A model generated the notes under the pieces. It saw nothing but the letters and a program-made list of their open reading frames with translations, was not told where the DNA came from and ran no database searches. A stretch of DNA of 7,471 nucleotides from Deltaproteobacteria bacterium (GTDB lineage Bacteria; Myxococcota_A; UBA796; UBA2385). Positions 1-6,335 of the stretch are shown here, piece by piece; within the stretch, counting starts at the first letter, position 1, and each line of letters starts with the position of its first letter. A program made the translations under genes and the position numbers. Where the stretch lies: positions 1 through 7,471 of the forward strand of contig JAERSX010000478.1 of the NCBI GenBank assembly GCA_016845285.1, read 5' to 3'.

Positions 1-1521
1 GTCATCGGCACCGGCGCCACGCTCGCTTATTTCGAAGAGAGCCTGCCCTCGAGCATGAACCCCCTGTTTGCCCGGTCCATGGTCGACCGGCGCTCACAGG
101 AGCTGGTGTTCGATCGGCTCTGGTTCCATGACGCCGTCACCAACGAGCTGAAGAGCCGCGTGGTGGAGCGTTGGGAGCTGGCCGACGGTGGCAAGGCCCT
201 GAAGATCACCCTCAAGCAGGGTCTCAAGTGGCACAACGGCAAGAACCTGACGTCGAAAGATGTCTGCTTCACCGTCAAGGCCATGCTCGATCGCAACACG
301 CCGAGCCAGATCGCGACCGAGTATCGGGAAGTCCTGGCTGGCTGTTCCACCGAGGGCAACCAGGTGGCGGTCGTTCAGTTCAAGCGGGTCTACCACAACC
401 CACGTGAGCGTCTGGGCTTCGCCGTTCTCCCCGAGTCGGCCTTCTCCAGCACGGCCATCTCGCCCGACCTCGACTTCAGTGCGCGCCCCACGGGCACGGG
501 GCCGTTCAAGGGCTCGCGCGGTCGGCGTGGTGTGGTCTTCGACGCCTTCGCGAACGGGCACCACAGTCCCAACGTGGCCCAGCTGCAGCTCCAGGAGGGT
601 GGTGATCCCCTGGTTCAGGTGAAGACCATCATCAACAACGGTGTCCAGGGCATCGTTGCGGTGCCGCCGCCCCTGCGTCCCGACCTCTCCGCCTCGGACG
701 AGGTGACCCTCAAGGGCTACGACCTCCGCTCCTGGTGGTACGTCGCGGTCAACACGAGCAAGGGCGCGTTGAGTGATGTGAAGGTCCGACAGGCCCTGAA
801 CGTCGCTCTCGATCGCACTGAGCTGCGGCAGTTCTCCATCGGCGTGAAGCCGGGTGAAGAGAACAGCCCATGTGAGTTCATCAGCGGGCCCTTCGTGCAG
901 TCGAGCCCCTACTACAATCGGTCGGTCCGAGTCATCGAGCGCTCCGACAAGGCACGCGTTCAGAAGCTGCTGACCGATGCGGGCCTCACCCAGGTGGGTG
1001 GTCGCTGGCACCACAAGGGTCAGCCCATCAGCCTGCGTATTGGCATGAAGGCACCGCTCGACAATGAAGCTCCTGATCTCATGTCGCAGATCGGCAACCA
1101 GCTGGGCGCCCTCGGCTTCGATCGTCAGGAGTTCAAGATCAGTGTCGACGAGTGGAACCGCAAGATCCTCACGGGTCAGGGTTCCGAGTACGACCTCATC
1201 ATCGGCAAGTGGTCCTTCGGACTCGTCGAAGAGGTGAACGACCTGTTCCACAGTCGCAAGGGCACCGAAGGCAAGCTGAACATCTTCAACTACAGCGACA
1301 GCGAGGTCGACACGATCCTCGGTCAGTACGACGCCAGCCGCACCGACACCGCGGCGCGGGACGCGTACCATGAGCTTCACCAGAAGCTGAGCTCGAAGCT
1401 GCCCTACCTCTTCCTCTGGAAGCTTGACACCAAGTCCGCTTGGCGGACCGAGGTGCGCGGCAACATCATCGCGCCCTACTTCTACTTCACCGAGATCGAC
1501 TCCTGGAAGTACGCCAAGTAG
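1..1521 (+). CDS. ABC transporter family-5 substrate-binding protein (DppA/OppA-like), 5'-partial
   Basis: This encodes the periplasmic ligand-binding component of a peptide/nickel-type ABC importer. The frame is open from base 1, and the codons before the ATG at 55 already read as family sequence (the stretch ending SLPSSMNPLF). That ATG is therefore internal, and the true start with its signal or lipoprotein peptide lies upstream. The visible part is 506 residues, close to a full mature protein of the family. Family hallmarks, numbered from the window edge, are the LKQGLKWHNGK...SKDVCFTV block (71-91), PTGTGPFK (163-170), VKVRQALNVALDR (260-272), and a C-terminal W404...NDLFHS region followed by the Asn/Tyr and EVD segment typical of SBP_bac_5. 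The gene heads the transporter operon, with permeases directly downstream. The ligand is unknown: the usual W-x-x-D-Y-x-D/E-P peptide-anchoring motif is not conserved. Family assignment is firm; substrate is not. Confidence 0.95.
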   Translation, partial: VIGTGATLAYFEESLPSSMNPLFARSMVDRRSQELVFDRLWFHDAVTNELKSRVVERWELADGGKALKITLKQGLKWHNGKNLTSKDVCFTVKAMLDRNTPSQIATEYREVLAGCSTEGNQVAVVQFKRVYHNPRERLGFAVLPESAFSSTAISPDLDFSARPTGTGPFKGSRGRRGVVFDAFANGHHSPNVAQLQLQEGGDPLVQVKTIINNGVQGIVAVPPPLRPDLSASDEVTLKGYDLRSWWYVAVNTSKGALSDVKVRQALNVALDRTELRQFSIGVKPGEENSPCEFISGPFVQSSPYYNRSVRVIERSDKARVQKLLTDAGLTQVGGRWHHKGQPISLRIGMKAPLDNEAPDLMSQIGNQLGALGFDRQEFKISVDEWNRKILTGQGSEYDLIIGKWSFGLVEEVNDLFHSRKGTEGKLNIFNYSDSEVDTILGQYDASRTDTAARDAYHELHQKLSSKLPYLFLWKLDTKSAWRTEVRGNIIAPYFYFTEIDSWKYAK

Positions 1522-1522
1522 C

Positions 1523-1547
1523 CCGCTTCGAAGCGGCGTCTTCGGGC
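1523..1547 (+). promoter_or_regulatory. Possible intercistronic RNA hairpin between binding-protein and permease genes
   Basis: A perfect 14-nt palindrome, ccgcttcgaagcgg, spans 1523-1536, immediately after the binding-protein stop codon. A competing stem can form between cgaag (1529-1533) and cttcg (1540-1544), so two mutually exclusive folds are possible. In many importer operons a structure here protects the binding-protein transcript or partly stops transcription, giving an excess of binding protein over permease. There is no U-tract, so a strong terminator is unlikely. GC-rich DNA forms such stems by chance. Confidence 0.3.
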
Positions 1548-1564
1548 GCCCTCGGAGTAGCTCT

Positions 1565-1570
1565 GGGAGG
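1565..1570 (+). promoter_or_regulatory. Ribosome binding site supporting a GTG start
   Basis: The sequence gggagg lies 8 nt before the GTG at 1579. It supports that GTG as the start of the first permease gene; the encoded N-terminus then runs straight into the first membrane segment. Confidence 0.75.
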
Positions 1571-1578
1571 TCGGACGC

Positions 1579-2505
1579 GTGAAGCAGTGGTGGCTGAGAC
1601 CAGGTGTACGCGTTGTGGCGGCCCTGCTGCTGCCGTTCGCTGTGCCGGCGATCATCACTGCGCTGATCTGGGCGCTCCCAGGCGATCCGGCCAGCATCAT
1701 CTGTCCTCCTGAGAACTGCGGTGGAACCGAGATCCTCGCCAAGCGGTGGGGCCTTGACCAGGGGCCGGTTGCGTTCTTCGTGGGCTGGGTGCAGGACGCC
1801 CTGCAGGGCGACTTCCGCAACTCCTGGCGGCTCCAGATGGGCGTGCCGGTGGCCGAGCTCCTGTGGGAGGCCGTGCCCAAGACCGCCATGCTGCTCGCTG
1901 TGGCCCTTGTGCCCGTGGGCATCGGTGCTGTCAGCGGATCGACCGGCGTGTTGCCTCGGGTCCTCGACCCCCTGCTCTACGTCGTCGGTCTCGTGCCTGC
2001 TGTGGTCTTGGGGCTCATCGCCGCCGCCATGGTGGAACTCAGCTACGGAGTGGCCTCCTTCGAGGCGGAGGGCGAGCTCGCACGACTCCTGGCCGGTGCG
2101 GCGGTGCTCGGCCTGGCTGACGGTGCATTCTCGGGGGCGGTCACGGGCACGCGTGGACTCGTGCGAGCGGAAGCGACCCAGCGCTACGTGGGCGTCGCTG
2201 TGCTCCGTGGCGAAGCCACCCTGTCGAACATGCTCCCGAATGTCGCGCTGGCCCTCGCGGGTCAGCTCCGCGCCCGTGCCATCCATCTGTTGAGTGGCGC
2301 GGTCGTGGTCGAGGTCATCCTGCGCATCAACGGGCTGGGTGATCTGCTGTGGGGAGGCACCCTGCTCCAGGACTTCGGTGTGGTCCTCGCCGCCGCGACT
2401 GGCTTCGCTGTGCTGAGCTCCGCGTTGCTGCTGGCACAGGCCTTGGTCGAGGTGATGGTGGCGCTGCATATCCGCCGTTCGCCCTCCCTCGGAGCCAGCG
2501 CATGA
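1579..2505 (+). CDS. ABC transporter permease, DppB/OppB-like
   Basis: First inner-membrane permease of the importer; it forms half of the translocation channel (BPD_transp_1 family). The 308 residues are slightly short for DppB (about 330-340). Recognisable order: an N-terminal membrane helix (about 10-33) ending in the family motif PGDPA (34-38); the WGLDQGP (57-63) and DFRNSW periplasmic segment; membrane segments near 102-121, 130-152 and 168-190; the cytoplasmic EAA-type coupling loop at about 203-221 (YVGVAVLRG...LPN); the SGAVVVEVI...GLGDLL block from about 240; and a last membrane segment at 266-296. Oddities are two cysteines (C42 and C47, CPPENC) in the periplasmic loop after helix 1, and an EAA loop poorer in basic residues than usual. 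The GTG start is chosen from the Shine-Dalgarno at 1565-1570. The 3' end overlaps the next gene by ATGA. Confidence 0.93.
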   Translation: MKQWWLRPGVRVVAALLLPFAVPAIITALIWALPGDPASIICPPENCGGTEILAKRWGLDQGPVAFFVGWVQDALQGDFRNSWRLQMGVPVAELLWEAVPKTAMLLAVALVPVGIGAVSGSTGVLPRVLDPLLYVVGLVPAVVLGLIAAAMVELSYGVASFEAEGELARLLAGAAVLGLADGAFSGAVTGTRGLVRAEATQRYVGVAVLRGEATLSNMLPNVALALAGQLRARAIHLLSGAVVVEVILRINGLGDLLWGGTLLQDFGVVLAAATGFAVLSSALLLAQALVEVMVALHIRRSPSLGASA

Positions 2506-3323
2506 GGCGATGGCCGGCGATCGTGGTGGCAGGAATCTGCTTGGGGACCTTGCTCGCCGGGGCCGCCATGGCGCCGGAGCACTTGTCCCAGCCCGTCATG
2601 GATCTGGCCTACGCCTCCCCCAGCGAGCTGGCTCCCTTCGGCGCAGACAACCGAGGCCGTCCGCTGCTCGAGTACGCCACCCAGGGTGCCCGTGTGGTCG
2701 CCATGCCTGCCATCACGGCGGGTCTGCTGGTCATGCTGCTGGGCATCTTCGGCGGTCTGCTCCGGTGCATGGCTTCGGCCCAGGCCAACACCTGGATCCA
2801 GGGCCTGAGTGAGGTCCTCGGGGCGCTGCCCCGAATGGTGGTCATCCTCGTGGTTGCCTTGGTGCTACCGCCGGAGTCACGTGGCCTCATGCCCATGGCG
2901 GTGGCGTGGGCCCTGCTGTCGGCTCCGGGGGCCATGGACGAAGCCTCGGCCGTGGCGGGTCGCTTGGGCGGTGCCCGCTTCGTCGAGGCGCTGCGGGCGC
3001 ACGGCTACACGGCGGCCCGCATCTTCGGGTACCACGTGGTGCTGCTCAACCTGCGCCCGGTGGTGGTGCGACAGGGCGCCGAGGTCATGATGCAGGTGGT
3101 CTTCTTGGAGATCGCCCTGAGCTACCTGGCCCTCGCGGAGGACCAGCCCTCCTTCACCCATCCTGACAGCCTGAAGAGCTGGGCCGACCTGCTCAACATC
3201 GGCTACCCCTCGTTGGTCCTGGAGGGGGTGCCAACCCAGCACGCGCTGTGGCTTGGCCTCGTTCTCGTCGGGTTGATCGCAGTGATGGCCCTGTCGGTCG
3301 GCAGAGCGGCGAGGGCACGATGA
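2502..3323 (+). CDS. ABC transporter permease, DppC/OppC-like
   Basis: Second inner-membrane permease, partner of the preceding one. The open frame extends upstream to an ATG at 2349. The ATG at 2502 is preferred because it forms an ATGA overlap with the previous stop, has ggag 7 nt upstream (2491-2494), and starts just before the first membrane helix (MRRWPAIVVAG). This gives 273 residues, shorter than typical DppC (about 300), mostly through a short N-terminal tail. Hallmarks: helix 1 at about 5-23; the DppC-type FGADNRGRPLL motif at 46-56 (family form: P-L-G-T-D-x-x-G-R-D); a channel helix at about 68-87; the EAA coupling loop at 160-186 (FVEALRAHGYTAARIFGYHV...N); then the Q-x-x-FLE-x-ALSYLAL helix and the SWADLLNIG segment characteristic of the C-terminal part. 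The 3' end overlaps the first ATPase gene by ATGA, indicating translational coupling. Confidence 0.93.
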   Translation: MRRWPAIVVAGICLGTLLAGAAMAPEHLSQPVMDLAYASPSELAPFGADNRGRPLLEYATQGARVVAMPAITAGLLVMLLGIFGGLLRCMASAQANTWIQGLSEVLGALPRMVVILVVALVLPPESRGLMPMAVAWALLSAPGAMDEASAVAGRLGGARFVEALRAHGYTAARIFGYHVVLLNLRPVVVRQGAEVMMQVVFLEIALSYLALAEDQPSFTHPDSLKSWADLLNIGYPSLVLEGVPTQHALWLGLVLVGLIAVMALSVGRAARAR

Positions 3324-4057
3324 AGCCTCTCTTGGCCATCGATGACCTCACGATCCGAGCGCCTGATCGGTGTCTCGTCGAAGGGATCTCCTTCGAGGTC
3401 TTCCCGCGCGAGGTGACCGCACTGGTAGGCCCCTCGGGTGCGGGCAAGTCGCTGACCGCGCGAGCCTGCATGTGCGTCCTCGACGTCGACCCGGGCCTCG
3501 AGCGTGGGTCTCTCCGCTATCCAGCCCTCGACCCTGACAAGGACTGGTACGAAGGGGTGCGTGGCAAGGGAATGCGGGCGCAACGCAGCCTGCTGAAGCG
3601 CTCTCGAGCGCTCCGCGGCGCCTACTTCACCTACTCGCCGCAGGCGGCCTCCTCGGCGCTGAACCCGGGCCGAACCATCGGCCGGCAGCTCCAGATCGCC
3701 ATCGCGCGCCGCGACACCCCTCCGCCCGACCTGGGCGCAGAGATCCGACGGCTGTTGGATGCGGTGGGCTTGGAGGCTCGCGCGGCTCGCGGCCTGCCCG
3801 GCGAGCTGTCCGGCGGAATGTGCCAACGGGCCGCCTTGGCGGTGGCCATCGCGCCCGCTCCCCAGCTCGTGATCGCCGATGAGCCCGAGACTGGTCTCGA
3901 CCCGGTGCTGCGCCGTGCCATCGTGGAGCTGCTCGTCACCGTCTGCAAGGACGAGGGGGCTGGCCTGCTGCTCATCAGCCACCATGAGGACACCGTGCGC
4001 CGAATCGCCGACACTGTCATCAAGCTTCCCGGCGCAGCCGAGCGGGGGCAGGCATGA
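3320..4057 (+). CDS. ABC transporter ATP-binding protein, DppD/OppD-like, short form
   Basis: Cytoplasmic ATPase that powers the importer as one half of a heterodimer with the next gene product. The start at 3320 (MKPLLAIDD) is chosen over an in-frame ATG at 3248 because it gives an ATGA overlap and a normal ABC N-terminus. In 245 residues: Walker A GPSGAGKS (37-44), Q-loop Q108 (YSPQ, followed by ALNP), signature LSGGM (163-167), Walker B LVIADEP with catalytic E188, D-loop GLDP (192-195) and switch His H221. All catalytic elements are intact. Two things are unusual. The chain ends soon after the H-loop, so the C-terminal extension of DppD/OppD (usual length about 325) with its cysteine motif is missing. 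The segment after Walker B reads DEPETGLD instead of DEPTTALD. Confidence 0.93.
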   Translation: MKPLLAIDDLTIRAPDRCLVEGISFEVFPREVTALVGPSGAGKSLTARACMCVLDVDPGLERGSLRYPALDPDKDWYEGVRGKGMRAQRSLLKRSRALRGAYFTYSPQAASSALNPGRTIGRQLQIAIARRDTPPPDLGAEIRRLLDAVGLEARAARGLPGELSGGMCQRAALAVAIAPAPQLVIADEPETGLDPVLRRAIVELLVTVCKDEGAGLLLISHHEDTVRRIADTVIKLPGAAERGQA

Positions 4058-5022
4058 CAGAAGCAGCGGGTCCCGTGGTGCGGGTGGTGGGTCTGCACAA
4101 GACCTTCAAGTCTGGTGGCGCCTGGCCTTGGAGCCCCAAGAGCGAGGTGCGCGCGGTCCGAGGCGTCGACTTCCAGGTCGCCGAGGGCGAGGTGGTGGCC
4201 CTCGTGGGTCAGTCCGGGTCTGGCAAGACCACGGTCTCCCGGATTGTCCTCGGTCTCGAGGAGCCCAGCCAGGGTGAGGTCTGGCTGGATGGTGGTCGTT
4301 GGGACGGTCTCAGTGAGCGCCAGCGGCGTCCTCAGCGGGTGAGGTTCCAGTACGTGCCCCAGGACGCCATGGGCGCCCTCGACCCTCAGCAGACTGCCCT
4401 CGAACACGTGATCGAGACGCTGGCGGTGCTGGGTGGTCATCCGGCACCGGAGGCTCGCGAACGGGCGCGCTCCATGCTCGATCGTCTGGGTCTGGGGCAT
4501 CGCGAGGAAGCTCTGCCACGTGAGATGTCTGGCGGGGAGCAGCGCCGGGTCACCTTGGCGCGGGTACTTGCCCTGGAGCCTCGCCTCGTCGTAGCCGACG
4601 AGCCCACGAGTGGTCTGGACCCCCAGCGTCGAGAATCCGTGCTGGAGGCCTTGATCGGCAACCTGCCACCGCGCGCCGGGTGTATTCTGGTGACCCATGA
4701 CATGTCCGAAGCCCGGGGATGGTGCAGCCGCGTGCTGGCGATGCTCGCGGGCCGCGTCATCGAAGAGATCGATGTCAGCAAGGACGAACCCATACATCCC
4801 TACGCGCGCGTTCTCTTCGATCCCTGGTCCGGAGAGGTCCCTCGTGGACCCCTTGCCGAGCAAGGCTGCCCCTTTCGCCCTGACTGCTCCCTGGTGGATG
4901 ACACCTTTGCCGCTCGCTGTCAGTCCGAACTTCCCTCGCTACTTCCCGTCCCGGGTGTGGCCCACCGTGTCGCGTGCCACGCCGCCGAGTCGGCTGAACA
5001 CGCCGCTGCATCCTCTTCCTGA
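4054..5022 (+). CDS. ABC transporter ATP-binding protein, DppF/OppF-like, with C-terminal cysteine motif
   Basis: Second cytoplasmic ATPase of the importer, 322 residues, a normal length for the family. It starts by ATGA overlap with the first ATPase gene. Motifs: Walker A GQSGSGKTT (52-60), Q-loop Q103 (YVPQD...ALDP), signature MSGGEQRR (158-165), Walker B LVVADEP with E183, D-loop GLDP (187-190), H-loop H215 (VTHDMSEA). The C-terminal oligopeptide-transporter extension is present: HPYAR (248-252) followed by GCPFRPDC...RC...VACH, with cysteines at 272, 278, 289 and 308. In related peptide-importer ATPases this four-cysteine region binds an iron-sulfur cluster; binding here is inferred from the motif. 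The last residues (AAESAEHAAASSS) are low-complexity. The gene ends 15 nt before the next gene. Confidence 0.94.
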   Translation: MTEAAGPVVRVVGLHKTFKSGGAWPWSPKSEVRAVRGVDFQVAEGEVVALVGQSGSGKTTVSRIVLGLEEPSQGEVWLDGGRWDGLSERQRRPQRVRFQYVPQDAMGALDPQQTALEHVIETLAVLGGHPAPEARERARSMLDRLGLGHREEALPREMSGGEQRRVTLARVLALEPRLVVADEPTSGLDPQRRESVLEALIGNLPPRAGCILVTHDMSEARGWCSRVLAMLAGRVIEEIDVSKDEPIHPYARVLFDPWSGEVPRGPLAEQGCPFRPDCSLVDDTFAARCQSELPSLLPVPGVAHRVACHAAESAEHAAASSS

Positions 5023-5037
5023 GCCTTCGGAGTCCCC

Positions 5038-6231
5038 ATGAACCGCTCTCTCGTGCTGCTCCCGCTCGCTGTTGCGGTGATGTCGGCCCCTGCCTGGGCT
5101 GGAAAGCTGGAGGAGGCGCAGGCTGAGCACACCCGGCTGTCCGAGCAGATGCGTCGCCTCGCGAAGCGCGCCGCCTGGGGCGGTGTGGACGACTCCTACG
5201 TGAAGATGCTCGCCCTGGTCGAACAGGGCGTCGTCCTCGGCTACGACGACCACTACCTGGGTGCCGAAGCAGCCAAGGCCCTTGGCGACATCAACAGCAC
5301 CTATCGTCGCCTGCTTCGAGCCCGTGACGCCGACAAGACCACCGACGTGGTGACCTGGATCAAGAACATCGAGGCCAGCTACGCTCCGGTGGAGATCAAG
5401 GTCGACGACAAGTTCAGCGGCGAATTCGTGCTCAACATCGCCATGCTGCCCATGGCGCCCGACCAGCGGGCTGCCATCCAGGCCGCTCAGGCCATCGTGG
5501 CGGAGAACCGCTCTTACAGCGGCCTGCTCCCGCGGGGTGACTACACGCTGGGCGAGCGAAACTTCACGGTCAATCCGGGCCCCACCCTCGTGTCGGTCCA
5601 CCTCGAGGCGCAGGGCAAGCCGCCCAAGCCGCCCAAGCCCACGATCGCCAAGCACCAGGGGATCCACGTCAACCTTGGTGGTGGGTACCTCGGGGCCAGC
5701 GGCGAGTCGCTGGGCGCAGCTCAGATCAGCAACAGCAGCACCGACGGCACCCTCGACGATGCGGCTGGCGCAGGGCTGCGTCTGGGTGTGGGCTTCGAGC
5801 TCGGTCTCAACAAGGCCATGGGTGCCAAGGTGGAGTTCGGCGTCCAGACCTTGGTGGCTGCGAGCGCCCCTGATGCACAGCTGGGCATGACCGCCGAGGC
5901 ACCCTCGCTGACCCTCTTCGGAGGCTGGTTGGCTGGTACCTACTGGATCGACTCCCTCGGGTTCGCCCTGGGGCCGACCTGGTCGCTCGCGCCCTCGGCG
6001 CAGAGCACCATCACGCTGGCCGACGGGACCCAGACCACCGCTTCGACCATGCTCATGGCGGGCGGCGGTGCAGTCGGCATCTTCTACGGCTTCGCCGACC
6101 TACCCATTCCGGGCAGTCAGGCCAGTCAGCTCGGCGTGGCGCTGCACGCTGGTGCCCATCTCGACGGTATCCAGACGTTGCCCTGGGCACAGGTCGCCGT
6201 CGGAATCGGCCCCGGGAATCTGAGCGAATGA
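5038..6231 (+). CDS. Exported protein: helical N-part, PEGA-like segment, probable C-terminal beta-barrel
   Basis: No known family recognised. The 397-residue product has a clear signal peptide (MNRSLVLLPLAVAVMSAPAWA, cleavage after A21). The ATG is supported by cggag (5028-5032) 5 nt upstream. Residues about 22-115 look alpha-helical and charged. Residues about 116-190 contain beta segments ending in GDYTLGERNFTVNPG and VSVHLEA, reminiscent of a PEGA or Ig-like domain. A Lys/Pro linker (KPPKPPKP, 194-201) follows. From about 209 to the end there are glycine-rich amphipathic strands (IHVNLGGGYLG, AGLRLGVGFELGLN, MGAKVEFGVQTLV, PSLTLFGGWLAGTYW, AGGGAVGIFYGF, LGVALHAGAHLDG, QVAVGIGPG), consistent with a small outer-membrane barrel of about eight strands. 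The chain does not end in the usual aromatic residue, which weakens an outer-membrane assignment. It lies 15 nt after the ATPase gene, so co-transcription is likely. Confidence 0.85.
   Translation: MNRSLVLLPLAVAVMSAPAWAGKLEEAQAEHTRLSEQMRRLAKRAAWGGVDDSYVKMLALVEQGVVLGYDDHYLGAEAAKALGDINSTYRRLLRARDADKTTDVVTWIKNIEASYAPVEIKVDDKFSGEFVLNIAMLPMAPDQRAAIQAAQAIVAENRSYSGLLPRGDYTLGERNFTVNPGPTLVSVHLEAQGKPPKPPKPTIAKHQGIHVNLGGGYLGASGESLGAAQISNSSTDGTLDDAAGAGLRLGVGFELGLNKAMGAKVEFGVQTLVAASAPDAQLGMTAEAPSLTLFGGWLAGTYWIDSLGFALGPTWSLAPSAQSTITLADGTQTTASTMLMAGGGAVGIFYGFADLPIPGSQASQLGVALHAGAHLDGIQTLPWAQVAVGIGPGNLSE
5617..5640 (+). repeat. Short in-frame tandem repeat encoding the Lys-Pro-Pro linker
   Basis: The 9-nt unit aagccgccc occurs twice, followed by a partial copy aagccc. 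It encodes K-P-P-K-P-P-K-P at residues 194-201, between the PEGA-like segment and the beta-rich C-terminal domain. It is likely a rigid, extended inter-domain linker, and its copy number may vary between strains. Confidence 0.7.
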
Positions 6232-6335
6232 ACACCTTCATGGGAATCAAGGGAGGTCCCCAGGGATTGTTGGGCCAGCGCGGCTCGCTCTCCACGGACC
6301 TCCGCACTCTAGACTCTGGCAGGAGCATCGGATGA
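6228..6335 (+). CDS. Candidate small ORF (35 aa) bridging two envelope genes
   Basis: This 35-codon frame starts with an ATG that overlaps the stop of the upstream gene (ATGA, 6228-6231). It ends with a TGA that overlaps the start of the downstream gene (ATGA, 6332-6335), so it fills the 100-nt gap exactly. The product begins MNTFMGIKGGPQGLLGQRGS and continues with Ser, Thr, Asp and Leu residues. It has no signal peptide, membrane segment or recognised motif. About three quarters of its codons end in G or C, somewhat less than in the neighbours, and it includes TTG and CTA. No strong Shine-Dalgarno precedes it, so translation would depend on termination-reinitiation. It could be a real small protein, a coupling leader whose product is irrelevant, or chance. 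Confidence 0.3.
   Translation: MNTFMGIKGGPQGLLGQRGSLSTDLRTLDSGRSIG
6252..6303 (+). repeat. 8-bp inverted repeat with inner stem (possible RNA structure or operator)
   Basis: ggaggtcc (6252-6259) is the exact reverse complement of ggacctcc (6296-6303), separated by 36 nt. Inside the loop, gggcc (6272-6276) can pair with ggctc (6282-6286), with one G-U pair, around agcgc. The left arm contains a Shine-Dalgarno-like gggagg. The right arm ends 17 nt before the Shine-Dalgarno of the propeller gene. The structure could modulate reinitiation there; chance is also possible. Confidence 0.35.
6321..6325 (+). promoter_or_regulatory. Ribosome binding site of the propeller gene
   Basis: aggag lies 6 nt before the ATG at 6332 and 9 nt before a second in-frame ATG at 6335. 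Either could be used. This is the only good start signal upstream of the propeller gene; the frame is open back to 6224 but contains no ATG, GTG or TTG. Confidence 0.75.

Noticed and set aside
55..57. ATG as start of the binding-protein gene
   Set aside because: The 18 codons before it are open and read as family sequence, and starting here would leave no signal peptide on a periplasmic protein.
94..2469. A 791-codon open frame on the - strand
   Set aside because: It lies opposite the binding-protein and permease genes. Its product is rich in His, Arg, Gln and Glu without domain motifs, as expected for the complement of GC-rich coding DNA. The + strand genes have clear family motifs.
2349..2501. 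Upstream in-frame extension of the second permease
   Set aside because: The added 51 residues are Arg/Gly/Pro-rich shadow sequence inside the first permease; the ATG at 2502 has an overlap junction and a Shine-Dalgarno.
3248..3319. Upstream in-frame extension of the first ATPase
   Set aside because: The added 24 residues do not resemble an ABC ATPase N-terminus and overlap the permease; the ATG at 3320 gives a standard ATGA junction.
3631..4863. A 410-codon open frame on the - strand over the ATPase genes
   Set aside because: It is antisense to two unmistakable ATPases with all nucleotide-binding motifs; it has no domain signature and low-complexity shadow composition.
4939..5667. A 242-codon open frame on the - strand over the barrel-protein gene
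   Set aside because: It runs across a gene boundary opposite a signal-peptide gene and has no start signal or motif; it is a shadow of + strand codon bias.
6116..6131. Direct repeat cagtcag x2 inside the barrel-protein gene
   Set aside because: It encodes part of G-S-Q-A-S-Q-L in a surface-loop-like stretch; it is too short and coding-constrained to be a meaningful repeat.
6304..6316. Possible promoter -10-like element around actctagact before the propeller gene
   Set aside because: No matching -35 element at suitable spacing; a lone AT-richer patch is not enough support.
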